A model generated the notes under the pieces. That model ran no database searches and was not told the origin of the DNA. It worked only from the letters and a program-made list of their open reading frames with translations. The position numbers and the translations under genes were made by a program. Positions 14,461-21,997 of a stretch of 22,046 nt of DNA are shown here, piece by piece. Position 1 is the stretch's first letter; each line of letters begins with the position of its first letter. Source of the DNA: JANQRV01 sp964533785 (GTDB lineage Bacteria; Bacteroidota; Bacteroidia; Chitinophagales; Saprospiraceae). The stretch covers positions 1-22,046 of the forward strand of contig CAZHNG010000081.1 of NCBI GenBank assembly GCA_964533785.1, written 5' to 3'.

Positions 14461-15741
14461 ATGAAACAAAGTTTTACGTGTTTAATGACTTGTATTGTTT
14501 TGGTGGCAGCGGCTTTGCCTGCTACCGCACAAATTAACTTACTGGATGACCTATTAAGGCAGTTAGAACCTAAGCAACTGGATGATTTTATGGAAAACCT
14601 GGAGAATTCGCCTCAAGACTTTAATGGGGATGAATTCGTCGATCAGTACGGCTTAGAAATGGATACTGGATCTTTAGACAGCCTGGCCAATCTGTTGGTA
14701 ACGCTTTCTGAGAATGGTTTCCCTCTTGAGCCTAAATACCTGGAGGCCTTAGCTGCCGGAAAGGACGTTTTTAATACTGGCTACTATGATGGACGGTTCA
14801 ATGATCTGGACCGGCTAATTTTGAATTATGCCTATGACTTGGCGGAAAATTTCTTCACTTCGAACGAGGAAGAGTTGGAAAATGCCTTGGCGGAAAATAT
14901 TGATCAGTTGGAGCTTGGTGATGAAGAAGTTCCGGATCTAGAAGATTACGGCGAAGAGATCAGTGAAAGCCAATCCGATTTGAATGGCTTATTCAATGAA
15001 TCATACGATCGAACAAAACCTAAGGGTTTAGGCGATGTCGGAAGCATCATCAATAAATTGTTCAGCAAAGAACTATTTTCTGCTTTCGAAATAGCTTACG
15101 GCAGGCAAATGGGAAGTGGGTTTTATGCTTCGGATGACTACAGTGTAAGTGCAAATTTGCTACGCTTTGGTTCAGTGCCCAATTACAACAGTTTTTTAAG
15201 TGCGCGCTGGCACGTAGAAGGCAGTTGGACCCCAAGTTCCGTTGATGAAACGTTACCAAACAATGAAAATGCCGGTCCGGAAGAAACAGGTGAAGGGATC
15301 AATCCTTTGAAGATCAGTGGTAATTTTGCGATGATGCTCAATCCGGGGATTATCCGTAATGGCGGAGTCAACATTCGGCTCTTAACAAGTTTGGGAATAG
15401 AAGTTGCCACTTACGCACCCGCGCATCGGGATTACAGTGCGGGCAATGCAGATAACACCGGATTTACAACTGGTTTCGGACCTCAGTTGGGCACGGGCTT
15501 CGCTATTGTTATCGGAGATTTGGTTACTTTTTCTCAAACTACCGCAACCTTAGGTAGCCTTTATTGCGATGGTTCACTAGCGGGTACTTATAAGAGTTTA
15601 AAATTTGAATCCGGAGTCCGGTATGGGAACCGGATCACCGTAAGGTATGTCAAAGGCTTTAATGATTGGACTACTCCCACCGCGCCACGTGGTTTGGTGA
15701 TTGACAACCAGTTTTCGGTGGGCTTGATCATTGGGAATTGA
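14461..15741 (+). CDS. Unrecognised secreted protein, acidic N-half and beta-barrel-like C-half
   Basis: A 426-residue protein with a clear Sec signal peptide (MKQSFTCLMTCIVLVAAALPATAQ, about 24 residues). I recognise no family. Residues ~25-180 are acidic and helical, with many Asp/Glu runs such as SNEEELENALAEN and EEVPDLEDYGEE. From ~190 the sequence becomes beta-rich with alternating polar and apolar residues and many Gly and aromatic residues (AFEIAYGRQMGSGFYASDD, KISGNFAMMLNPGI, SLKFESGVRYGNRITVRYVK, NQFSVGLIIGN). That pattern would suit an outer-membrane beta-barrel or a beta-sandwich. There is no T9SS sorting domain, so it probably stays in the periplasm or outer membrane. A canonical terminator follows, so it appears monocistronic. 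An outer-membrane location is inference. Confidence 0.75.
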   Translation: MKQSFTCLMTCIVLVAAALPATAQINLLDDLLRQLEPKQLDDFMENLENSPQDFNGDEFVDQYGLEMDTGSLDSLANLLVTLSENGFPLEPKYLEALAAGKDVFNTGYYDGRFNDLDRLILNYAYDLAENFFTSNEEELENALAENIDQLELGDEEVPDLEDYGEEISESQSDLNGLFNESYDRTKPKGLGDVGSIINKLFSKELFSAFEIAYGRQMGSGFYASDDYSVSANLLRFGSVPNYNSFLSARWHVEGSWTPSSVDETLPNNENAGPEETGEGINPLKISGNFAMMLNPGIIRNGGVNIRLLTSLGIEVATYAPAHRDYSAGNADNTGFTTGFGPQLGTGFAIVIGDLVTFSQTTATLGSLYCDGSLAGTYKSLKFESGVRYGNRITVRYVKGFNDWTTPTAPRGLVIDNQFSVGLIIGN

Positions 15742-15792
15742 TCATATCTAAACAACAAAGAATAAATAGGGATATAATCTATTCTTCGAATT

Positions 15793-15831
15793 AAGAAGTG
15801 CCATAGACCATGAATGGCACTTCTTTTTTTT
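15793..15831 (+). terminator. Canonical Rho-independent terminator
   Basis: AAGAAGTGCCAT (15793-15804) pairs perfectly with ATGGCACTTCTT (15814-15825) over 12 bp with a 9-nt loop. A run of T follows (15824-15831). It lies about 50 bp after the stop of the 426-residue gene. Confidence 0.92.
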
Positions 15832-16020
15832 GGAACTTTGTTAACTTATTGTTAATTTGGGTCTAATGAGTTGTTTTCTGCGTATTTTATATATTCAATT
15901 ACACATCATAAGGAGAAAACAAAAAGTATAGATCCAATACTAAGAGAGCTGCACAGTAGGGGGTATTCCTCTTGTTTCCAAATTCCGTGTTCACATCCAA
16001 CTGTTTATTAAGAAAATTTA

Positions 16021-16040
16021 TTGATTAATGGTTAATCGAT
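16021..16040. promoter_or_regulatory. Near-palindrome upstream of the beta-lactamase-fold gene
   Basis: TTGATTAATGGTTAATCGAT, together with A16020, is a 9-bp inverted repeat with one mismatch around a TGG centre, 57 bp before the ATG at 16098. Its size suits a dimeric regulator binding site. The rest of 15832-16097 holds no gene; it has AAGGAG at 15910-15915 with no start codon nearby and TAGGGGGTA at 15957-15965. Confidence 0.3.
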
Positions 16041-16097
16041 AAATGAGTTCTCGAGCTATGAATAATCCTTTTTATTCACCTTATAAATTTATTCTTC

Positions 16098-18569
16098 ATG
16101 GGGAATTTCTACGTGCCGTTTTTAATTTGTATTGTTTTTACAATGAGCTCATTTTCAGCCTCCGCTACGAATTTTGTACCAGTTGCAAAGAGTGATGATT
16201 TTGGTGAAAACAAGAATGATCGCTCTTCGATCGATTTCGGCTACTTCGACAATGATTTACAGACCAGGTTGCAGGCGATCATGGACGCGCAAACCTTAAC
16301 CAATGTGATGGATGAGAGTATTGGCGGGGTAAGTGCTTCAATAATTACTTCCTGTGATGAGATCTATGATGTTTTCACGGGGGACGAAAAAGAAGGCGTT
16401 CCTTTATCAGCTGCTTCTTTGATGGGCCTTTCTGACGTTTCTCAGACCGTTTTATCCGTTATCGCACTCAAATTAAATACGTTGCAGTCATTTGGTGTTT
16501 TACCACTGGAGTTTAGCATCGATCAACCGATAAGCAATTTTATTGATGTGAGTATCCTGACCAATATTCCGGGAGATATCACCGTCGAACAATTATTGCG
16601 GCATACCAGCGGACTGGATGATTTTGCTGATCATCCGGATTATAGAAGCACCATCTTAACGGATCCGCAAAGGGTCTTTACGCCCGAAGAAATTACAAGC
16701 TTGTTTGTCGATGCACCCGAAATTCCGGGAACATTCAAGTACGCAAGAACGAATTATATGGTGCTTAGCTTAGTGCTGGAAGCGGTTATTAGTCCATTCA
16801 CCTTACAGGACGCACTGAGCTTCTTTTTGGGTGTAGCTGAGGTACCGGGACTTACTTTTTATTCTGAAGGATTGTTGGATTTTACCGGAACATCTACCCT
16901 TTACGCCGACCTGGAAAATGACGGGCAGGGAATTATCCCGCTTCCAAGTCTTGCTTCGGTAATGACGGGCACCGGGCAGGCGGGAAGTATCATGGGAATA
17001 CCTTCGGATATCGTTCAATTGATCGCGGTAATTCAGGATTCCCTCGACTCGGAGAGTTTTATAAGTGAGGAAGAAGCAGAGTTGTTAAACGATTTCAGCC
17101 AGAGCAGCGGGCGGCTCGCAGAAGAATACGGCCTGGGACTGGAATTATTCAACCTGGAGATCAATGAAGCCATCATCCCATTTGTAGGGCATTTTGGGGA
17201 CGTAAATTTTAAGAGTATCGTTTTATACAACCGGGAAACGGAAATTGGCATTTTTCTGTCTACGAATAACAGTGCCGCAAACAATGAAGAACTACTGGAA
17301 CTAGCCCGGCAATTACTGGAAGAAACCATTAGTGATGATGGATGCATGCCAATGAATGAACCTCCTAATGCAATTTTTACTGCTGATCCAACGGAAGGAG
17401 ATATCCCGCTGGAAGTAGTGGTAGATGCCTCGGGCTCTACAGACCCTGACGGAATGATTGTTTCCTACGAATGGGATTTTGGCGACGGTACTACCGGGAC
17501 GGGGCTCATGACTTCGCACACCTACAATACACCAGGGACTTACACGATCACTTTAACAGTAACGGATGACGACGGTGCTACCGATACCGCCGTTCAAACG
17601 ATTACCGTAGAAATGGGAGAACCCGGAACAGCGAGAGTTCAGGTCATCCACAATGCAGACTCTGAAACCGTTAGTATAATGGTCAATGGAGAAGAGCTGG
17701 TCCCTTCTTTTGCTTACCGAACGGCCACTCCCTACATTGATCTTCCTGCCGGGGTTCCCCTGGAAATCATGCTCGTACCGGTTAATCCCTGGTCAAGGTA
17801 CCCGGACCCCATCAACGTTACCGTTACCTTGGTGCCCGATGAAACTTACGTTATGATGGCCTACGGTACCTTTGAGGATACGGACGATTTTCCGGTAGAG
17901 GTAGGATTATTCGCGGGGGCGATAGAAAATGTAGGCGATCAGGAGGTAGCTCTTCAGTTTTTCCACGGGTCCAACGATGCGGGAGATGTTGATATCGTAT
18001 TAGAAGATGGTTCGATCCTTTTTGATGATGTTGCCTACGGTGGATTTGGAGACAGTTACCTCGTCGTTCCGGCAGACAGATACACTTTTAGTGTTACGCC
18101 GGCGGATGATAACGGCAATGCGATCGCTACCTATTCTGCAGGATTCTCCTTTTGGAAACGCCGTTCGGCCGTTATTTTCGCTTCCGAATTATTAGGGGAC
18201 GGTACTTTCGAGCCTTGGGTAGCACTTTCCAACGGCGGCACTTATCCGCTATCGCCACTGAGCGGAATTATCAGGCCTGAAGTCATCTCCCAAAGTATTA
18301 CCCCAGGTAACGAATCCTTCAAAATACTGCCCAACCCCGCCTACGATCTTACCCATATTTTCGTGGACCTTCCGGAAATAAGTACGGAAACAACAGTGAC
18401 CCTGCACGGTATGCAAGGCCAGGTAATGAAAAGAGTGGATTACGGAACCTTAGGAAAAGGAAGGCATTCGCTAGGGTTGAACACTACTGATCTGGCTACT
18501 GGTAATTACTACTTACAGTTGAGGACCAATACTTTTTCAAAGGTGTTGCCGCTGGTGATCATTCATTAG
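16098..18569 (+). CDS. T9SS-exported beta-lactamase-fold protein with apparently inactive site, PKD and DUF4397 domains
   Basis: An 823-residue exported protein. A signal peptide (about 1-24) is followed by a serine beta-lactamase/DD-peptidase-like domain (about 50-410). The fold is recognisable from LLRHTSGLDDF (HTSG at 169-172), the FKYARTNYMVLSLVLE region, and PFVGHFGD (His365). However, aligning SLMGLSDVSQTV to the family pattern TLFRIASVTKTF puts Asp113 at the nucleophile and Gln116 at the general-base Lys, so SxxK reads DVSQ. The YSN motif reads YAR (215-217). It is probably a non-catalytic binding protein. Next come a PKD domain (about 421-505; YEWDFGDGTT), two DUF4397-like domains (about 511-605 and 615-715; VQVIHNADSETVSIMVNG and LQFFHGSNDAGDVDIVLEDG) and a T9SS type A sorting domain from ~742 (FKILPNPA) to the C-terminus. 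Expected location is the cell surface or outside. The ligand is unknown. Confidence 0.85.
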   Translation: MGNFYVPFLICIVFTMSSFSASATNFVPVAKSDDFGENKNDRSSIDFGYFDNDLQTRLQAIMDAQTLTNVMDESIGGVSASIITSCDEIYDVFTGDEKEGVPLSAASLMGLSDVSQTVLSVIALKLNTLQSFGVLPLEFSIDQPISNFIDVSILTNIPGDITVEQLLRHTSGLDDFADHPDYRSTILTDPQRVFTPEEITSLFVDAPEIPGTFKYARTNYMVLSLVLEAVISPFTLQDALSFFLGVAEVPGLTFYSEGLLDFTGTSTLYADLENDGQGIIPLPSLASVMTGTGQAGSIMGIPSDIVQLIAVIQDSLDSESFISEEEAELLNDFSQSSGRLAEEYGLGLELFNLEINEAIIPFVGHFGDVNFKSIVLYNRETEIGIFLSTNNSAANNEELLELARQLLEETISDDGCMPMNEPPNAIFTADPTEGDIPLEVVVDASGSTDPDGMIVSYEWDFGDGTTGTGLMTSHTYNTPGTYTITLTVTDDDGATDTAVQTITVEMGEPGTARVQVIHNADSETVSIMVNGEELVPSFAYRTATPYIDLPAGVPLEIMLVPVNPWSRYPDPINVTVTLVPDETYVMMAYGTFEDTDDFPVEVGLFAGAIENVGDQEVALQFFHGSNDAGDVDIVLEDGSILFDDVAYGGFGDSYLVVPADRYTFSVTPADDNGNAIATYSAGFSFWKRRSAVIFASELLGDGTFEPWVALSNGGTYPLSPLSGIIRPEVISQSITPGNESFKILPNPAYDLTHIFVDLPEISTETTVTLHGMQGQVMKRVDYGTLGKGRHSLGLNTTDLATGNYYLQLRTNTFSKVLPLVIIH

Positions 18570-18587
18570 TAGGTGTAGTATTTCGGT

Positions 18588-18614
18588 CATCCGTTGTTTA
18601 AGGGACAACGGATG
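18588..18614. terminator. Hairpin after the beta-lactamase-fold gene
   Basis: CATCCGTTGT (18588-18597) and ACAACGGATG (18605-18614) pair perfectly over 10 bp around a 7-nt loop, 19 bp after the stop codon. No good T-tract follows, so it may act as a 3'-end stabiliser or a bidirectional terminator facing the minus-strand genes. Confidence 0.6.
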
Positions 18615-18730
18615 GCTGATTCTTGTGAGATTTACTTTTGATTGAATGCGGAACCGGACAACGGTTTCTTCCAATCGCCTTGTGCTTATTTACATTTATT
18701 GGTTATGAGAAATTTGGATAATAATGAAAG

Positions 18731-19471
18731 TTAAGCCGCTACCTTTAGTCCTTCAGCGAAGTTTAGTAAATCTGCTTTTAAAAGCTCAAAGTCGAAATCT
18801 TGAATTTCCGCTTTTATTAAATCGATATTCCGGTCCAATTCGGCAGAAAAATCGGTGATATTTATACTGGAAAGAATTGATAGATAAAGGCCTTTTTGAT
18901 TTTTATCAAATCTTGGAGGAGTATTCCTCCAGTTTTCTGGTTTTTTAAAAAGAGCTAACGTAACAAATAGTTTTTTTACACCATTTCCATATTTTGTTGG
19001 ATGGATAGCCTTAGAGTACTCCGGCAAATCTCCAGTAGGGATCTCATAATCGGAATAAACTCTAAATCTGCTTTTCTTTGCAAAGGAAGGGTTATTTGCT
19101 ATAGCTTCAAGCATTGCTTTTTTAAGCCCTTCAAAATCATACCCCTCCACTTCGGATTTTATTTTATCAAACAAATCAAAGAATGCCTGCGCAACTACCA
19201 TTTGAGCTTCTCGATCAGTCAAAGAGGCAGCTTTGTCATAATCTAGTGGTAAGCGTCCAAAAATCTCCTGTTGCCTTTTTTTGTAATACCATTTAGGTGT
19301 ATGAATGCCATCATTTTCCTTAAAAGTGAGTAGATGGAATACAATGGATTTTACCCCTTTGCCAAAGTTAGATAATTTGATATTCTGATTAAAGGTCTCT
19401 CTAGTGACGATTAAATCGGCAGTATCTCGTAATCCACCAATTGAGGTGATAAAAAATTCTTTACCCTCCAT
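18731..19471 (-). CDS. Unrecognised protein with internal duplication; candidate immunity partner
   Basis: A 246-residue soluble protein with no signal peptide or membrane segment. I do not recognise the family. It contains an internal duplication. FGKGVKSIVFHLLTFK (about 37-52) resembles YGNGVKKLFVTLALFK in the second half. IKSEVEGYDFEGLKKAMLEA resembles IKAEIQDFDFELLKADLLNF near the C-terminus. Both halves appear to be mixed alpha/beta of roughly 120 residues. It begins 3 bp after the stop of the upstream membrane protein, so translation is probably coupled. Because that upstream protein resembles a GIY-YIG-type toxin, an immunity role is a reasonable inference, and a soluble cytosolic location fits. 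A plain accessory partner is the alternative. Confidence 0.7.
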   Translation of the reverse strand: MEGKEFFITSIGGLRDTADLIVTRETFNQNIKLSNFGKGVKSIVFHLLTFKENDGIHTPKWYYKKRQQEIFGRLPLDYDKAASLTDREAQMVVAQAFFDLFDKIKSEVEGYDFEGLKKAMLEAIANNPSFAKKSRFRVYSDYEIPTGDLPEYSKAIHPTKYGNGVKKLFVTLALFKKPENWRNTPPRFDKNQKGLYLSILSSINITDFSAELDRNIDLIKAEIQDFDFELLKADLLNFAEGLKVAA

Positions 19472-19474
19472 ACC

Positions 19475-20128
19475 TTATTTAAGTTCTTTTAATAATTTTT
19501 TCCAATCTGCTGTAGACATTCCCATTTTATTTCCAGGCGGTAAAAATAATTGACATCCTTCCTTTTTAGATTCTGGTCTTAAATAGTACGTTTTTAAATG
19601 TAATTGTTCTTGAGTCGTTATATAGCCTTCGGAACCACTACTCACCCATTCGTATTCCAAATCTAGACCATTTATTATTTGCTGATGCTCATTTTCTCGA
19701 TTGCCCTCTTCTCTGCATGTCTTACCAATATAGTAAACTTGTTCTTCTGAAACAAGAATCTGGAGTTTGTTCAAATCTGCACACCAAATAGGGCATTTAA
19801 AGCATGGTCGTTTCATGGTAGAATTTGCTACCAAGTAATACAGATAACACTCTCGGTCGTCGTCATCTGGCTGACCATACTTCTTGATAAAGGCCTGCTT
19901 TGCTTGTTCTGGCAATTCTTCAAATAAAGCTCGTTCTTTAGGAATATCAAATTCAGGATTGGTTCTTCTTTTTACTGCGAAGTAAATCCCCATTGAAATC
20001 AGGGCCAATAACAAGAACCAGATAATTTTTGGTCTGGGCTTACCAGAAGACTTACGTTTGATGACTCCTTTGTAGATCTTTAAAAATTCCTCATCACTAA
20101 TGGAATCAGATCGAGACTCCCTGATCAT
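19475..20128 (-). CDS. Membrane-anchored protein with GIY-YIG-like C-terminus; candidate toxin/effector
   Basis: A 217-residue protein. Residues 1-34 are charged and end in basic residues. One transmembrane helix follows (about 35-51: IIWFLLLALISMGIYFAV), then KRR. A linker leads to a compact Cys-rich domain: CFKCPIWC (Cys109/112/116), then VYYIGKTCREEGNRENEH (131-148). YYIGKT followed by Arg144 and His148, with a later Glu174 in TTQEQLHL, follows the order of GIY-YIG nuclease motifs (YIG, Arg, His, Glu). The end LPPGNK (196-201) resembles C-termini I recall in polymorphic toxin proteins. The classical GIY strand is weak (LQILV at 122-126), so the nuclease assignment is tentative. It is the first gene of a two-gene minus-strand unit. 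No secretion-system genes lie nearby in the window. Confidence 0.65.
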   Translation of the reverse strand: MIRESRSDSISDEEFLKIYKGVIKRKSSGKPRPKIIWFLLLALISMGIYFAVKRRTNPEFDIPKERALFEELPEQAKQAFIKKYGQPDDDDRECYLYYLVANSTMKRPCFKCPIWCADLNKLQILVSEEQVYYIGKTCREEGNRENEHQQIINGLDLEYEWVSSGSEGYITTQEQLHLKTYYLRPESKKEGCQLFLPPGNKMGMSTADWKKLLKELK

Positions 20129-20402
20129 AAGCTTGCAATTTGATCTTCATTTAATTGATGTAATGCGTGATGGGCGAAGAGCATACGAAGCTAAGGGAAA
20201 CCATTTAATAAATCCAGACCTTCGATCTTTTTTGAAGTGACCTTTAAGCTCGTTTTGTTAAGGTGTCTGATCTTTCCAACTATTCGGTTCGTCAAAATAG
20301 TTTGCCGCTTTTACTAAAAAAAATTCCTATGCATGAGCCATTACGCCCAACCAATTTTATTTTGTAGTTTGGTAGCAGTCTTTTATGAAATACCAACTAG
20401 TC

Positions 20403-20999
20403 ATGAGCAAAACACTCCATTTCAAAATCACCCTAAACGAAAGCAATCCCCCCATTTGGAGAATATTCAAAGTAGAAGACTCTTACCGCCTCGACCGGTT
20501 TCACCAAGTCATTCAAATCGTTATGGGCTGGTGGAACTCCCATTTGCATGAATTTGTAATTCGTGATCGAACTATTGGGATGCCGATAGAAGAATTTTAT
20601 GATATGCCGCCGGTGGAAGATGAAACCAAATATCGATTGAAGCAATTCCACTTTAAAGAAGGAGACACTTTCAATTACCTCTACGATTTTGGGGACGACT
20701 GGCATCATACCATTCAGGTACTAAAAGTTGAGGAATCCGATCTGGACATGCCGGTTTGTGTATATGGAGATCGTGCTTGTCCTCCGGAAGATTGCGGCGG
20801 AATTGGAGGATATGAAAATTTAGTAGAAATCATTAGTGATCCGACCCACTCTGAGTATGAAAGTTGGACCACCTGGCTACCCGATAACTATGACCCGAAA
20901 GTTTTTCCTCTTGAGGAAGTCAATGAAGAATTGGCCAAATTCGGAGCCTGGCACAAAAAACACCCCCGAAAGAGATCTACGCCCTGGCATCAGGTTTGA
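20403..20999 (+). CDS. pRiA4b ORF-3-like protein (PF07929 / IS1096 TnpR passenger family)
   Basis: A 198-residue cytosolic protein of the plasmid pRiA4b ORF-3 family, which is found on plasmids, as an insertion-sequence passenger, and on chromosomes. Its function is not established. Signatures in order are FKITLNESNPPIWRIFKV at the start (7-24), MGWWNSHLHEFVI, YLYDFGDDWHHTIQV (about 91-105), CVYGDRACPPEDCGGIGGYE and the end motif WLPDNYDPKVF. The start at 20403 is chosen because the family normally begins a few residues before this first strand; an in-frame ATG at 20385 would add six residues. Length is typical and no key motif is missing. No transposase or inverted repeat is visible nearby, so it does not look like part of an intact insertion sequence here. 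The 274-bp gap before it holds no gene I can support. Confidence 0.88.
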   Translation: MSKTLHFKITLNESNPPIWRIFKVEDSYRLDRFHQVIQIVMGWWNSHLHEFVIRDRTIGMPIEEFYDMPPVEDETKYRLKQFHFKEGDTFNYLYDFGDDWHHTIQVLKVEESDLDMPVCVYGDRACPPEDCGGIGGYENLVEIISDPTHSEYESWTTWLPDNYDPKVFPLEEVNEELAKFGAWHKKHPRKRSTPWHQV

Positions 21000-21120
21000 T
21001 GGTATACCCTGTAAAGGTTAGACTTTAATCATTCCCCTCCTCTCTTTAGCTGTAAACATGGCAGTCTATTAAACCATTGTTTTTCAACAAATGGAAAAAG
21101 GTCAAAATAATTCCAATAGC

Positions 21121-21387
21121 ATGTCAATCAAACTTACCGATGAACAACAAGCTATCATTGAGCATCAAGGAGGTCATGCGGAAGTTTTAGCAGTTGCAGG
21201 TTCTGGTAAAACCTTTACCATGTGCCACCGAATTAACTACTTGGTTAAGCATAAGAAAGTTAATCCAAAGCGGATAAGGGTATTAATGTTTAACTGCTTG
21301 GCGAAGGATTCGGTTATAAAAAATTTGGAGGAATTAGGCTTTGATGAAGATTCGGTGCCTTACGTTGCCGCTTTTCATGGTTTTTAG
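21121..21387 (+). pseudogene. Truncated UvrD/Rep-family helicase remnant
   Basis: Only about 88 residues of a superfamily 1 helicase remain, against a usual 600-750. The visible parts are the Q motif (LTDEQQAIIEHQ), Walker A in VLAVAGSGKTFTM, motif Ia-like RIRVLMFNCLA, and a start of motif Ib at AAFHGF, after which a TAG stop occurs. Motifs II-VI are absent, and nothing helicase-like follows in any frame up to 21600, so this is a deletion rather than a simple frameshift. An upstream in-frame ATG at 21091 would add ten residues. The stop codon lies inside the first unit of a heptamer repeat array, suggesting the repeat marks the breakpoint. It could still be translated into a short ATP-binding peptide, but no helicase activity is possible. 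Confidence 0.8.
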
Positions 21388-21417
21388 ACTTTAGACATCA
21401 GATGTGAGATACCAGAT
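21383..21417. repeat. Degenerate heptamer array at the helicase breakpoint
   Basis: Five in-phase heptamers are visible: TTTAGAC, TTTAGAC, ATCAGAT, GTGAGAT, ACCAGAT, with the shared core xxxAGAy. The first unit contains the TAG that ends the helicase remnant. The remaining gap to 21606 shows no gene. Confidence 0.65.
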
Positions 21418-21606
21418 TGTGTGAGAATTATAGCTGAACAGAAGGAATCCCTAGTTAGATGGCTACCAAGTTCTTGATCATTTTCGAAAAAATAACCTTA
21501 AAGATACAGCTGATTATTTGCATGCTCTGCTCTAAAAAAGGCATTTAGAATTGTAATGATAAACAAACCCTGCTGAATTCAACCTTGCCAGTGCTTGGCC
21601 TCCTTT

Positions 21607-21852
21607 TTAAATTAGCCTTTTCTTCATAAACGCCCGGCCGGAGCCAGATTTCAAGTATTTCTCAAACTCTAGCGCTTTATATTGATCAGCAAAAGTAATG
21701 TAGGTAATTAATTTTACTGGCCGCCTATTTTTGGTGGCCGGTACGGAGCCCCTGTGGTGCCGACCCAATCGATCTTCCAAATTTTTTGTATATCCGGTAT
21801 AAGTTTTTCCGTCGTTGCACATCAGGATGTAGACAGAATATTGCTCTTCCAT
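21607..21852 (-). CDS. Small GIY-YIG domain protein
   Basis: An 81-residue stand-alone GIY-YIG domain of the UvrC/endonuclease superfamily (YhbQ/UPF0213-like size). The start at 21852 gives MEEQYSVYILMCNDGKTYTGYT, in which YSVYIL and YTGYT are the two halves of the GIY-YIG motif. NLEDRLGRHH carries the conserved Arg28, with nearby His. KALEFEKYLKSGSGRAFM carries the acidic residues (Glu62/Glu64) before the typical KSGSGR helix. A longer frame to 21927 would add 25 residues unrelated to the fold. It lies on the same strand as, and about 145 bp downstream of, tRNA-Asp and its hairpin. Substrate unknown; related small proteins are often annotated as putative endonucleases without proof. Confidence 0.88.
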   Translation of the reverse strand: MEEQYSVYILMCNDGKTYTGYTKNLEDRLGRHHRGSVPATKNRRPVKLITYITFADQYKALEFEKYLKSGSGRAFMKKRLI

Positions 21853-21961
21853 AAATTTTGATTGGAAATGTGGTAATGGCCCAAAGATATAAAGAGAAAT
21901 ATTGCGGTCTTGGCCGCCGAAGCCCATATTATAGATTGGAGAAAGGAATTAAAATAAGAAA

Positions 21962-21992
21962 GCCCGCCTGCGCTCAAAGAGCTTCGGCGGGC
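21962..21992 (-). terminator. Hairpin after tRNA-Asp (terminator or repeat element)
   Basis: GCCCGCC (21962-21968) pairs with GGCGGGC (21986-21992), and inside it GCTC (21972-21975) with GAGC (21979-21982) around an AAA loop; the intervening TGC and TTC are unpaired. Read on the minus strand it is followed by TTTCTTATTTT, so it fits a Rho-independent terminator starting 6 bp beyond the tRNA end. Confidence 0.75.
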
Positions 21993-21997
21993 GGAGG

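Noticed and set aside
15910..15915. AAGGAG as a ribosome binding site
   Set aside because: No start codon or open frame follows at a usable distance; the next real start is at 16098.
21589..21616. GCCA...TGGC hairpin with a following T-run as a plus-strand terminator
   Set aside because: The stem is only 4 bp and no functional plus-strand gene leads into it.
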